This document shows positions 19,001 through 25,977 of a stretch of DNA of 64,000 nucleotides, piece by piece. Origin of the DNA: Myxococcales bacterium (lineage in GTDB: Bacteria; Myxococcota; Bradymonadia; UBA7976; UBA1532). Both the position numbers and the translations under genes were made by a program. The notes below the pieces were generated by a model. It had not been told where the DNA came from. It saw nothing but the letters and a program-made list of their open reading frames with translations, and searched no databases. Every line of letters starts with the position of its first letter. Within the stretch, counting starts at the first letter, position 1. The DNA lies in NCBI GenBank assembly GCA_020633515.1, contig JACKDM010000003.1:81786-145785 (forward strand). The letters are read 5' to 3'.

Positions 19001-19153
19001 GTTGAGCGAGACGTTCTCCCCGACGCCCTCCAGCGAGCCGGGGCCGGCGGGCAGGCTGACGCGGTCGTCGGAGACGCCGGTCTGGGCGTGCGCGGTCGAG
19101 AGGCCGAGCGCGAGCGCAGCGGCGGCGGCGAGACGCCACGGTGCGTGACTCAT
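13016..19153 (-). CDS. Secreted SpvB/FG-GAP/RHS-repeat protein (TcB-TcC-like)
   Basis: 2045 residues; A-G-G-A-G lies seven bases before the ATG. Sec signal peptide 1-23 (cleavage at A-H-A|Q). Residues about 28-340 match the SpvB/TcB N-terminal domain (V-S-L-P-x-G-x-G-S and G-x-G-W-S-L hallmarks). About 355-650 contain six D-x-N/D-G-D-G-x-x-D FG-GAP motifs, the beta propeller of TcB. About 660-780 match the TcdB middle domain (D-G-Y-Y-D-G-x-E-K-R-F-R-G-F-G). RHS/YD repeats run from about 960 to 1800, with an inserted dockerin-like D-T-D-G-R-I-D-A-A-D loop near 1675. The RHS core ends with Y-G-F-T-G-Q-E, G-R-W-M-S-P-D-P and I-D-P-D-G-L (about 1840), after which a unique 205-residue Ala/Lys-rich helical tail begins. 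This is a natural TcB-TcC fusion architecture. First gene of the operon. Confidence 0.85.
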   Translation of the reverse strand: MSHAPWRLAAAAALALGLSTAHAQTGVSDDRVSLPAGPGSLEGVGENVSLNPNMGVMSYGVPIEVPRGFEGLTPALRLAYSSGAGSSTVGVGWSLTTPHIERGTVFGLPRYGRGDLFTVDGGDELVELPGAPVPTYRARYEGGFVRYTWLDAGDGREGYWRAEYPDGRVATFGARADGTLVPAARVSGPDGTFRYMMVEVVDVYGHRMAYAYEKSGAVSLVRQIEYVFDDRGAARYAVSFGYEPRADETGGEALSDAKAGFDERLTVRLAEIDVFSGDDRIRRYQLAYERYVDSGGFTRLREVAMRGAQGGLYPAVQRFGYSRSLEGVCDDPAGCERPFVIDMGNIGVNIGVGRATLVDINGDALPDLVDTTDDGPHRFILNTLAPDGRPRFAAQAVQSAIGVGSGFRLGTPSVQVLDVDGDGFADLLDARNGRALMNLGGGDWAALAPLAETDSVGDALAADFEEGALRTLRFIDLDNDKRIDLMRSTRETTSVWRNLGADGFVEDEDIDLLGYDLLVDDVELADMNGDGLLDAVRLGVGGLRYKLNLGHGRWGAEVDVQRLPIDESELDLATLDDINGDGLADVVIVAGRGVRFALNRNGEDFAAPVLLSDADVDGELPLRDATVTVLMADVNGNGSTDVVWLDAQGEVTALELFPVRPNQLARVENSLGQLTEITYTTAVQQLAEDGAAPTHPLPHPMLVVDRIDRTDLLSGVRETTRYRYRDGYYDGVEKRFRGFGHVEIHSEGDATQEGGLQIARYDVGAVDPYRHGLLIEEQTQSDGRPLGEVRTTFEDCPLAEVPATTPAIRFICPTATETRVIEGAAAAEHLLLREETTYDGYGNVTLAARLGVVETGAGACAPCGDRGPDDFGAACGSQCRGDEVYIETDYITPGADTDGRWILGAPYRVATYADPESPLRTESLTYYDGPAFEGLPLGALTRGSVTRTTEKVDAAGDAVIATGRYRRDAHGNVIETLDPLGEPGGDTHRSIYTLDDTGLRVVAADLLLTDEAGAPYRLRRELRYEPLFDQVIEGTAWMRVDAAGSVRSARRSTLYAYDEFGRMVATARPGDSLDAPSAVYDYALGSPLSRIVSRLRSAPGGALDIQNVDCLDGRGRTFQTRTRVDADTWQVSGFSLFNVAGQPWRIHQPYLGATGECDLAPPAESRFVELFRDATGRALRSTLPDAELFGAASTAETRYGPLTITTADEEDTDPQSPHADTPTTRRMDGLGRLVAVERRLADGSVALTRTVYDGLSRVRAAIDAEGNTKHQRYDLLGRVVQIDDPNKGGATRMAYDDAGNLIRLEDPRGVVLLSRFDGRNRLVEQWDEADRDATLQRVVWDHDPSCDDAVCSNTAGRAVRAEFPGLAGINSERLGYDLRGRQTRTERRIEGVPFTFELTYDNADRLVEATFPGGRTLAYHYDAASRLVAIDGLVTAIEYDDRGQHRATTTADGTRTEQRFDAVLRLAHRAITDAAGETLQALAYTRDRAGNLLEIEDTATTPGPDLGARYAYDAWYRTLTAAVGDEEITSRFDLIGNVVTRASSRDDTRLRVGSYAYDGFGPNALTRAGGLALSYDAAGDAVQRGAQTFEWDARGRLQTVRDADDAILARYAYDLGHRRAAKVEGDSTTLYAGPAFELRDGISTLYVKLGQNRLARVEDTALATVALTDLAPQGDTDGRIDAADAWIALAAAEGVIDAPEADPSPAGALLNSAVRRMFLDRGPAVTYLHHDHQGSIVMATDGDTGEVIGKRAFLPTGVERDDGFGDVDVYGFTGQEHDAVTGLVNFEHRLLDPTTGRWMSPDPRFAVSVAGDQANPAESLNVYGYVGDNYANVIDPDGLEGGETKKGGGATPDQGNKQPRAKANKAAQTLRKACNACRSSVKNLGKAVDWNVRRMAGDTTTMSTPELQKKVEFANKRVATLTNPTFVKRVKQSLAVAKAAKGAAETALGVVEVAGGDVVGVLDVVGGLGEVAEALQDLYTVSNLDPKNPADAAKLLEDLPNVLEMAVKHYEGKVAKYNNALRARTETQLLSTGLIPEPTSSAQGE

Positions 19154-19474
19154 CGGGAGCTCCTGTCGAGATGGAAGGGCCAGCGGGGCCGAAGACGGGA
19201 TGAGGGTAGCGATTCGCTTTATCGAGGGGGGTGATGCCGGCGATAGGGATCGCCGATAGGTCGGCCCGGCCACCGCGCTCGGCGGCGGCCGCGGTCACGG
19301 CGCGCGATCCTCACCGCTGGATCTCGATCCGATCGGCCCGACGACGAGCGCCGCCGGATGGCTCGCTCAGCCGCTCATCGCACCCCTGGCGTCGACGACG
19401 CGCCCGCGCGCCCTGATGTGATGCCGCCCGATGCCTTCGATCTCATGCCTCTGCCCGGCGCCCGCAGGCTCAGA
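19154..19474. other. Intergenic region upstream of the Tc-like operon
   Basis: About 320 bp between the stop of the channel-like gene and the start of the RHS gene, both on the minus strand. It must hold the promoter of the Tc-like operon unless transcription reads through. A short hairpin lies at 19238-19255. The direct repeat C-G-A-T-A-G-G occurs twice with 13-bp spacing (19241-19247 and 19254-19260). I could not identify convincing -35/-10 elements. No gene was seen. The plus-strand composition switches from G-rich to C-rich across this stretch. Confidence 0.5.
19238..19255. repeat. Short hairpin upstream of the RHS gene
   Basis: Seven-base arms CGGCGAT and ATCGCCG flank an AGGG loop. It overlaps a CGATAGG direct repeat with 13-bp spacing. 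It may be an operator for the operon to the left or part of a terminator for the channel gene. No T-tract follows on either strand. Confidence 0.35.
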
Positions 19475-21157
19475 TCACTCCTGCTTCTCGTACCGCTTGC
19501 GCACCACCTCGCCCGCGACGTCCCGCCCCCCCAGGCCAAACGCCAGCGCGACCGCCAGACACACCGCCCCGAAGAGCAGCCCGAAGCTCAACAGCACGAA
19601 CGCCGGCGCCACCTGCAGCTGCGTCAACGCCATCGCGAACGCGAACACCAGCACCCCCACCCGCGCCACGTTCCCCATCCACACCCGCCCCGCGTCCCCC
19701 GCGGCCCCACGCACCACCAGCGCCCGCACGACGTTCCCCAGCGCGAAGCCCGCGCCCACGATCACCAGCGCCACCACCCCGCGCAGGTACACATACCCGA
19801 GCACCGCCGCGACCATCGCCGCCCACCCCACCAGCCCCAAGGTCAACAACGCCTGCTCCACCGCGACCAGCACCACCGCGAGCTGAACCAGCGCCCCCAC
19901 CAGACCGCTCGGCGACCGCACCCGCCACGCCAGCGCCACCGCCTCCCCCTCGCTCGGCACCGCCACATCGCCTTCGACCGCCGCCGCCGCCTCCATCTCC
20001 TTCGCCTGCCACCGCCCCAGATCCAACCCCAGCCGCGCCAGCCAGCCATCGAACCCGAAGCTCTGCAGCAGCCGCTCCACCAGCCGCCCCGCCAGCCGCC
20101 CCACCACCACGCCCGCCGCCACGAACAACAGCGCCAACGCCAGCGACGGCAGCATCGCCCAGAACTGCGCGATCGTCAGCCCGATCGGCAGGCTCAACGA
20201 CTCCAGCCCGAGCTGGTTGAGCGCCGCGATCCCCGCGTGCAGCAGGATGATCACCATCGCCGCCAGCCCCACCACATCACTCGCCGGCCGCGCCGCGAAG
20301 AACGCGCCGAGCCCCACCTTGCCCGGCAGGCGATCGAAGCCCACCGACGCCAGCAGGTTCGACAGCACCGTGCGCGCGATCCGCGCGAGCACCCAGCCCG
20401 CGACGACGATCACCGCCGCCGCCGCCAGCTTCGGCAACAGCGCCAGGATCTGCGCCAGCACCCCTTCGAGCGGCTGCGAGATCGCCTCGAGCTGCAACGC
20501 ATTGAACGCGCCCGCCAGCCCCACCAGCATCACCAGCCAGAACGCCACCGTGCCCGCCGTCTCGCTGAACGGCCGCGTCACCGCCGCCTCCGGCGCCGCC
20601 GCGCCCTCCACCGCCAGCCGCCGATCGACCCCCAGCCGCACCAACAGCCCCGTCACCAGCTTGCGGATCACCGTGCCCGCGAAGTACGCCACCAGCAGCA
20701 ACAACGCCGCGTAGCCCGCCCGCGGCAGCGCCTCGGTCACCGTGTCGAGGAAGCCCCGAAACGGCCCCGCCGCCTCATCGAGCCCCGCCGCGTCCAGCGC
20801 GGCGACCACCACCACCAGCATCAAGCCCCAGAACACCACCCGCCCGATCGTCTGCTCCAGCGCCCGCCCCGCCTTCCGCGGATCGCGCCCTTCGAGCAGC
20901 AGATCCAGCCCCACCGCCTTCGCGATCCGATCATCCACCGTCGTCCGCTTCAGCAGCCGCTCCACGCCCTTCGCCGCGAGGCTCGCCAGCAACCAGCCAC
21001 CGAACAACACCGCCAGCCCCGCCAGCAGGTTCAGGATCCCCCACGCCGCCAGCGTCCCCGTGAAGCCTGCCATGATGCCCTCCCCATCGGCGGCCCGAGC
21101 CCACGCCGGCGCGCCCAGCGCCGACAGCCAAAGGACCTTTCGAGCGATGTATCGCAT
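19475..21157 (-). CDS. Mechanosensitive-channel-like membrane protein with repeated TM-helix motifs
   Basis: 560 residues. The ATG at 21157 is preceded by G-G-G-A-G; a second in-frame ATG lies four codons upstream. The N-terminus looks like a signal (W-A-R-A-A-D). The remainder is a set of internal repeats of the form L-x-x-L-P-x-L-A-x-A-x-x-x-x-x-G-x-x-x-A, each followed by a L-L-x-x-x-G-x-D helix. This matches the conserved TM-helix repeat often annotated as mechanosensitive ion channel. At least eight membrane segments are visible; the canonical MscS beta domain is not. A basic/acidic C-terminus (Y-E-K-Q-E) closes it. It begins 77 bp after the sulfatase-like gene and probably shares its transcript. 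Channel function is inferred from family naming only. Confidence 0.68.
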   Translation of the reverse strand: MRYIARKVLWLSALGAPAWARAADGEGIMAGFTGTLAAWGILNLLAGLAVLFGGWLLASLAAKGVERLLKRTTVDDRIAKAVGLDLLLEGRDPRKAGRALEQTIGRVVFWGLMLVVVVAALDAAGLDEAAGPFRGFLDTVTEALPRAGYAALLLLVAYFAGTVIRKLVTGLLVRLGVDRRLAVEGAAAPEAAVTRPFSETAGTVAFWLVMLVGLAGAFNALQLEAISQPLEGVLAQILALLPKLAAAAVIVVAGWVLARIARTVLSNLLASVGFDRLPGKVGLGAFFAARPASDVVGLAAMVIILLHAGIAALNQLGLESLSLPIGLTIAQFWAMLPSLALALLFVAAGVVVGRLAGRLVERLLQSFGFDGWLARLGLDLGRWQAKEMEAAAAVEGDVAVPSEGEAVALAWRVRSPSGLVGALVQLAVVLVAVEQALLTLGLVGWAAMVAAVLGYVYLRGVVALVIVGAGFALGNVVRALVVRGAAGDAGRVWMGNVARVGVLVFAFAMALTQLQVAPAFVLLSFGLLFGAVCLAVALAFGLGGRDVAGEVVRKRYEKQE

Positions 21158-21234
21158 GATGTCTCCCATGTCGTGGCCGGTCTTGACCGCGATCGAGTCA
21201 AAACCCTTACGCCGCCGATCGCAAGAGATATCGA

Positions 21235-23445
21235 TCACCGCCGCGGCCGCACCGGCTCGACCTCCTCGCTCATCCATTGCCGCAAACGCGCGCGCAGCCT
21301 CGACAATTCGCCGGGATGGGAGGCGCTCAGATCGGTCTGTTCATCGGGATCGGACGCCAGATCGAAGAGCGTGTACTCATCGAAGGTGATCCCGTACTGC
21401 AGCTTCCACGGCCAGTCGATGATGGCACGCCGATCGCTATGCGTCGCGTCCTTCACCATCTCCACGAACACCGGCGCCGACGTCGGCGGCTCCCCCCGCG
21501 CGAACGCCAGCAGCGACCGCCCCCGCAGCTCCGGCGCCGCCGCCGCGCCCGCCAGCTCCAGCACCGTCGGCGCCACGTCCAGCAACGCCACCGGCGCCTC
21601 CACCGAGCCCGGCGCCACCCCCGGCCCCGCGATCACCAGCGGCACCCGCACCTGATCGTTGAAGAGGTGCTGCCCATGGTAGCGATAGCCATGCTCGAAG
21701 AAGCCCTCCCCGTGATCGCTGTGCACGATCACATACGTCCGCGCCCCGTGCGGCCCCGACTTCAGCGCGTCGAGCAGCCGCCCGATCTGCTCGTCGGTGT
21801 AGCGGATCTCCTCGTCGTAGCGATCGATCTCCTCTCCGCCGAAGTCGATCCCATCATGGTCCTGATAGAAGTGGTGCGGATCGAAGTAGTGCAGCCACAA
21901 GAAGAACGGCCCCGCCGCCGGATCCCGCGCCGCCAGCCATGCCACCGCCCGATCACTCACCAGATGCCCCGTCACCACCGACGGCATCCGCCGCTGGAAC
22001 TGCCGCACGATCGACAGATCCCACTCCGCGAAGCCCTGATCGAGCCCGTACCCCGGCAGGAAGAAGCGATGAGACGGGATCCCCGCGGTGTGATAGCCGA
22101 GCGCCTGCAACCGCTCGGCGAGGGTCACGTTCTCCGGGTGGATCTGCGCCCACAGATCGGGGCTGCGCTCGATCTCCGAGAAGTAGCGCCCGATGAACAT
22201 CGACGGCACCGACGCCTTCGTCTGCGGCCCCTGCGCGAACACCCAGCGAAAGACCAGCCCCCGCGCCGCGAGCGCGTCGAGCGCCGGGCTCGTCGGCCGC
22301 GGGTAGCCCATGAAGCCGAGGTGATCGGCCCGCAGCGTGTCGACCGTGATCAGCACGACGTTGGGCCGCTCCACGAAGACCGGCGCCTCGCCCGCCTCGA
22401 CGGCGTCATCCCTCCCCGCCGCGTCGTCACCCGCCGCGTCGTCGCCCGCTGCGGCCCCCGCCGCCGCGCCCTCGCCCGCCGCGCCCTCGCCCGCCGCGCC
22501 CGGCGCCCCCGGGCTGTCGCCCCCGAAGCAGTCGTCGTCGACGCTGTTGCGCGCCACCTCCCGCGCCCCCGGGTTCACCTCCGGGTTCGCGTCGTCGCAG
22601 TCCCCCCCGCCGAGCAACCCCGCGTAGCCATCACCGTCTGCGTCGAACAGCGGCTGCAACAGCACCACCGCCCCCGCGAAGACCCACGTCTCGTGCAGCA
22701 GCGCCCGCTTCACCGCCGGCCGCGCGTCGAGGTGCAGCACCAGCTCCGCCGTGCCCAGCGCGCTCAGCACGCCCACCACCACCACCGCCCGCCGCACCGC
22801 CGGCCGGTTCAGCGCCACCCGCCCCAACAGCACCGCAAAGCCCGCCGTCAGCGCCGGATACGCCAGCAGGAACGCCGCCGTCCACCCCCCCAGCCGCTCC
22901 CGCAGATCCTCGTTGCGCCCGATCGTCAGCCCGATCAGCACCGCCCCCGCCAGCGCCATCACCTGCGTCAGCCCCTGGCTCGTCCGCGGCCCCAGCCGCT
23001 CGTCGAGCCGCGCGAGCTGCCGCCGCGTCGCCGCCCAGAAATACAGCGCCCCCGTCAACAGCGCCGGCGTCGACACCGCCAGCGCCATCGCCCCCAGCGC
23101 CCGATCGTGGCTCTGCGCCAGCCACAGCCGCGCCACCGCGTACATCGCCCCCACGAAGCCCACCACCGCCAGCAGCGCCGCGCCCGCGTCCGCGCTCCGG
23201 TTCCCCCGCTCCTCGCGCCCCCCCAGCCGCCGCGCCCGCTGCCACAGCCCCGCGAGCCCCGCGGCCGTGACCGCGACCACCAGCCCGAGCACCGTGAACG
23301 GCGCCGCCACGTACGCCGCCGCCAGCGCCCGCTCCGCGCCGTCGAGGTCGACATCGGCCACCGCCAGATGCAACGCCTCGACGCCGCCGAGCAGCATCGC
23401 CGCGAGCAGCAGACCACCGAACAGAGCGCGAGGGAGGGCAGACAT
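21235..23445 (-). CDS. Membrane sulfatase-like hydrolase with MopE-type metal motif
   Basis: 736 residues. Several N-terminal membrane helices (about 1-260) precede a D-x-D-G-D-G-Y...G-D-C-D-D...N-P-G segment (about 268-310), which is the MopE-type metal-binding motif. An Ala/Gly-rich linker follows, then an alkaline-phosphatase-superfamily sulfatase domain from about 365. Metal residues are visible in V-D-T-L-R-A-D-H and H-S-D-H-G-E-G. The catalytic site reads A-S-V-P-S-M, so the C/S-x-P-S-R formylglycine motif lacks its Arg and uses Ser. It may be a phosphotransferase or lyso-type hydrolase with a Ser nucleophile rather than a true sulfatase. It is divergent from a GT-C glycosyltransferase, which suggests cell-envelope glycan or lipid modification (inference). 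Confidence 0.78.
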   Translation of the reverse strand: MSALPRALFGGLLLAAMLLGGVEALHLAVADVDLDGAERALAAAYVAAPFTVLGLVVAVTAAGLAGLWQRARRLGGREERGNRSADAGAALLAVVGFVGAMYAVARLWLAQSHDRALGAMALAVSTPALLTGALYFWAATRRQLARLDERLGPRTSQGLTQVMALAGAVLIGLTIGRNEDLRERLGGWTAAFLLAYPALTAGFAVLLGRVALNRPAVRRAVVVVGVLSALGTAELVLHLDARPAVKRALLHETWVFAGAVVLLQPLFDADGDGYAGLLGGGDCDDANPEVNPGAREVARNSVDDDCFGGDSPGAPGAAGEGAAGEGAAAGAAAGDDAAGDDAAGRDDAVEAGEAPVFVERPNVVLITVDTLRADHLGFMGYPRPTSPALDALAARGLVFRWVFAQGPQTKASVPSMFIGRYFSEIERSPDLWAQIHPENVTLAERLQALGYHTAGIPSHRFFLPGYGLDQGFAEWDLSIVRQFQRRMPSVVTGHLVSDRAVAWLAARDPAAGPFFLWLHYFDPHHFYQDHDGIDFGGEEIDRYDEEIRYTDEQIGRLLDALKSGPHGARTYVIVHSDHGEGFFEHGYRYHGQHLFNDQVRVPLVIAGPGVAPGSVEAPVALLDVAPTVLELAGAAAAPELRGRSLLAFARGEPPTSAPVFVEMVKDATHSDRRAIIDWPWKLQYGITFDEYTLFDLASDPDEQTDLSASHPGELSRLRARLRQWMSEEVEPVRPRR

Positions 23446-23454
23446 GGGAACGAG

Positions 23455-23487
23455 AGTATAGGGTTCAACCGGCCCTGCCTCTATACT
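23455..23487. promoter_or_regulatory. Divergent promoter pair (candidate)
   Basis: Two TATACT hexamers face outward: one on the minus strand (23455-23460) just upstream of the sulfatase-like gene, and one on the plus strand (23482-23487) upstream of the glycosyltransferase. They are striking -10 candidates in a GC-rich setting. No good -35 hexamer was found for either. The minus-strand transcript would be almost leaderless. Confidence 0.38.
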
Positions 23488-23530
23488 GCCGCGTCGCTCG
23501 CGCCCCATCTCGCCCGACCTCGGAGTCACC

Positions 23531-25195
23531 GTGACGCGCGCCGCCCGCCACCTCCTCGACGCCGCCGTCGTCATCGGCGCGCTCTACGCCATCACCTTCC
23601 TCGTGATCGCGCTCTGGCGGGCGCCCTACCCCTTCGAAATCGAGTGGATGGAAGGCGGCATGGTCAGCCACGCCGCCCGCCTCCTCGACGGCCAGCCGAT
23701 CTACGCCCCCCCGAGCGCCGACTTCGTGCCCTTCTTCTACACCCCCGGCTACCCGCTCCTGCTCGCCGGGCTCGCGCAGCTCTTCGGCCTCACCCTCGGC
23801 CTCGGCCGCGCCGTCTCCATCGCCGCCACGCTCGCCACCCTCGCGATCCTCTTCTTCATCGGCCGCCGCGAGGCGAGCTGGCGCCACGGGGCGCTCGCCG
23901 CCGGGCTCTACGCCGCGCTCTTCCGCACCACCGGCGCGTTTTATGACCTCGCCCGCCCCGACGCCCTCTTCATCGCGCTCGTCGCCGCCGCCACCGCGGT
24001 CGCCTACTACCGCCGCAGCCTGCCCGGCGCCGCCGCGGCCGGCGCGCTCTTTGCGCTCGCGTTCCTCACCAAGCAGACCACCAGCGTCTTCGTGCCCGCC
24101 GTCGGCCTCTACCTGCTCTGGCGCGCGTGGCGCCACGCGCTCGCCTTCGGCCTCACCGCCGCCGCGCTCGCCGGGGCCGGCGTCGCGCTCGGCACCTGGC
24201 TCACCGACGGCTGGATGTGGACCTACATCTTCGAGGGCCACCAGGGGCACCTCTTCTACTGGAAGAACATCCTCCTCGAGTACTGGCGCGACGTGCTCTT
24301 CGTCGCCCCGCTCCTCCTGCTCCTGCCCCTGCTCTGGTTCGGCTACAAGGTCCCCGTCGCCATCCTCAGCGTCCTCCTCGCCGCGCACTGGACCTACGCC
24401 TTCATCTTCCGCACCACCGGCTTCGCCGACTTCCCCCACATGTACTACCGCGAGCTGTGGTACCTGAGCCCCCGCTGGGCCTTCTTCGTGCCGCCCGCGC
24501 TCATCGCGCTGCTGCTCGCGCTCTACCGCTGGCAGAACCCCGCCCGCGGCTGGCGCCCGCCCGCGCATGGCTTCTGGCTGCTCATGTTCGTCGCCGGCGC
24601 CGGATCGAGCGGGCTCAACCACTCGACGCAGTGGGCCTACAGCAACAGCCTCATGCCGATCGCGCTCTTCGCCTCGATCCTCATCGCGCTCGCCGTGCGC
24701 GACCTCACCGAAGCGACCGCCGAGCGCACCCCGAGGTGGAGCGCGCTCGTGCCCCTCGCGGTGCTCGTGCAGCTCGGCGCCTGGGTCTACGACGTGCCCG
24801 CCCAGCTCCCCGACGCCGCCGACCGCGCCGCGCTCGCCCGCCTCGAAGCGCGCCTCGCCGAGATCGACGGCCCGATCTTCTTCCCCGCGCACCCGCTCTG
24901 GTCCTGGCAGCGCGACGGCCGGGTGCACGTGCACCAGATGGGGATCCAGGACGTCGCCTTCCTCGGCGGCGTCGCCGATCTCGGCCCCCGGCTCGCGAAG
25001 GGCGAGTGGGCCGCGGTCGTCGTCGACGCGCACAACCGCGTGCCCGGCCTCGGCCGCGCCTACGTGCTCGCCGAGCGCTTCGCCTACGACGGCGACGCGC
25101 TCATGACCCGCACCGGCTTCCTCACCCGCCCGCACGAGCTCTGGCTGCGCCGCGGCGCCACCCGACCGCCCCGCCGCCCTGCTGCCCCTCGCTGA
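23531..25195 (+). CDS. GT-C family membrane glycosyltransferase (ArnT/PMT-like)
   Basis: 554 residues starting at GTG with a C-G-G-A-G site. Multiple hydrophobic helices (10 or more) and the GT-C hallmark in the first periplasmic loop: F-E-I-E-W-M-E-G-G followed by P-P-Y-x-P-G-Y-P-like residues (F-F-Y-T-P-G-Y-P). Such enzymes transfer sugars from polyprenyl-phosphate donors to lipids or proteins on the outer face of the inner membrane. The acceptor cannot be inferred. It is divergent from the sulfatase-like gene, and third codon positions are almost entirely C or G. The C-terminal 100 residues form a soluble domain. The stop is followed by an intergenic palindrome shared with the convergent gene. 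Confidence 0.78.
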   Translation: MTRAARHLLDAAVVIGALYAITFLVIALWRAPYPFEIEWMEGGMVSHAARLLDGQPIYAPPSADFVPFFYTPGYPLLLAGLAQLFGLTLGLGRAVSIAATLATLAILFFIGRREASWRHGALAAGLYAALFRTTGAFYDLARPDALFIALVAAATAVAYYRRSLPGAAAAGALFALAFLTKQTTSVFVPAVGLYLLWRAWRHALAFGLTAAALAGAGVALGTWLTDGWMWTYIFEGHQGHLFYWKNILLEYWRDVLFVAPLLLLLPLLWFGYKVPVAILSVLLAAHWTYAFIFRTTGFADFPHMYYRELWYLSPRWAFFVPPALIALLLALYRWQNPARGWRPPAHGFWLLMFVAGAGSSGLNHSTQWAYSNSLMPIALFASILIALAVRDLTEATAERTPRWSALVPLAVLVQLGAWVYDVPAQLPDAADRAALARLEARLAEIDGPIFFPAHPLWSWQRDGRVHVHQMGIQDVAFLGGVADLGPRLAKGEWAAVVVDAHNRVPGLGRAYVLAERFAYDGDALMTRTGFLTRPHELWLRRGATRPPRRPAAPR

Positions 25196-25230
25196 TCGAT
25201 GCCACCCATGGCATCGGTGCCATCACCCGC

Positions 25231-25246
25231 ATGCCATCGATGGCAT
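25231..25246. repeat. Perfect palindrome at a convergent gene junction
   Basis: ATGCCATCGATGGCAT is a perfect 16-bp palindrome between the glycosyltransferase stop (25195) and the opposing gene's stop (25246). Related G-A-T-G-C-C / G-G-C-A-T-C words fill the rest of the 50-bp gap. Similar elements occur at 36106-36121 and 63467-63496, also between convergent genes. It may act as a bidirectional terminator or processing signal; no T-tract is present. Confidence 0.45.
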
Positions 25247-25785
25247 CAAGGCACCTCGACCACCGCCGCCTCCGATGAGCCGGTGCGAAACCCCGGCCCC
25301 TCACCGATCAGCGTGTAGGCATGCCGCCCCGCCGGCGCCGCGTCGGTCCACAGCGCCGCGTCGGCCGGCGCCACCGCCACCACCGCGCCGTCGCGCGCGA
25401 TCAACACCGCCTCGACCGGCGGCGGCGGCGGCAGCCACGAGAGCTGCACCGCGCCCGCCGCGTCGACGAAGACCAGCGGCGCCTCGGGCGGCGGCGGCGG
25501 CGCGACCCACTGCACCGTCACCGGCGCCGAGGGCGTCCCGGCGTGACCGGCGCGCAGCGCGACGACCCGGATCGCGGTCGGCGCGGCGAACGGCGGCAGC
25601 CGCAGCTCCCCGTCGGCGCCGCGCGCGATCGGCGCGCCCTGGCAGTCGGCGGCGGGGTGGGCGTGCAGGGTGACCGGGTCGTCGAACGGCTGCCCGTCGA
25701 GGTCGGCGGCCGGTGGGTCGACGGGGAGCACGATCGCGTCGGGGGTCGAGATCGCGGCGCGGGGCGCGGGCGGACCGGGTGGCAC
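25246..25785 (-). CDS. Hypothetical exported protein, start uncertain (broken lipoprotein signal)
   Basis: 179 residues if translation starts at GTG 25785. In-frame sequence upstream (to about 25835) reads A-L-L-A-G-C-G-A-A-G, a lipobox, but no ATG or GTG precedes it before an in-frame stop at 25969-25971. The hydrophobic core expected before the lipobox is also missing. A plausible ATG at 25972 opens a different frame. So the native gene is probably a lipoprotein whose 5' end carries a frameshift or has been rearranged. The visible product has fibronectin-like beta strands, with a W-V-A-P-P-P-P-P and W-L-P-P-P-P-P linker pattern. Family unknown. Confidence 0.5.
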   Translation of the reverse strand: MPPGPPAPRAAISTPDAIVLPVDPPAADLDGQPFDDPVTLHAHPAADCQGAPIARGADGELRLPPFAAPTAIRVVALRAGHAGTPSAPVTVQWVAPPPPPEAPLVFVDAAGAVQLSWLPPPPPVEAVLIARDGAVVAVAPADAALWTDAAPAGRHAYTLIGEGPGFRTGSSEAAVVEVP

Positions 25786-25942
25786 CAGGCCGGGCGGCCG
25801 GGGCTCGCCGGCGGCGCCGCAGCCGGCGAGGAGCGCGGTCGAGCGTGAGCGCGCGGCCGGCGCCGTGGGCGCGGGTGATCGGGGCGGGCAGGGAACGGGG
25901 AGGCAGCGCGGGCGGCGGCCGCGATGGTGGTGCGTGGGCGTG

Positions 25943-25971
25943 AAGCGCGACGGGACCAGCGGGCTCGATCA
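25943..25971 (-). repeat. Inverted repeat copy downstream of argH
   Basis: A 29-bp sequence (read on the minus strand starting TGATCGAGCCCGCTGG) matches the plus-strand sequence at 27414-27442 with two mismatches. The two copies therefore bracket argH in opposite orientation. This copy sits just after the argH stop codon. Confidence 0.55.
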
Positions 25972-25977
25972 TCGCGG

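Noticed and set aside
14714..19234. A 1506-residue plus-strand frame opposite the RHS gene
   Set aside because: The opposite strand encodes SpvB, FG-GAP and RHS hallmarks; this frame is its shadow.
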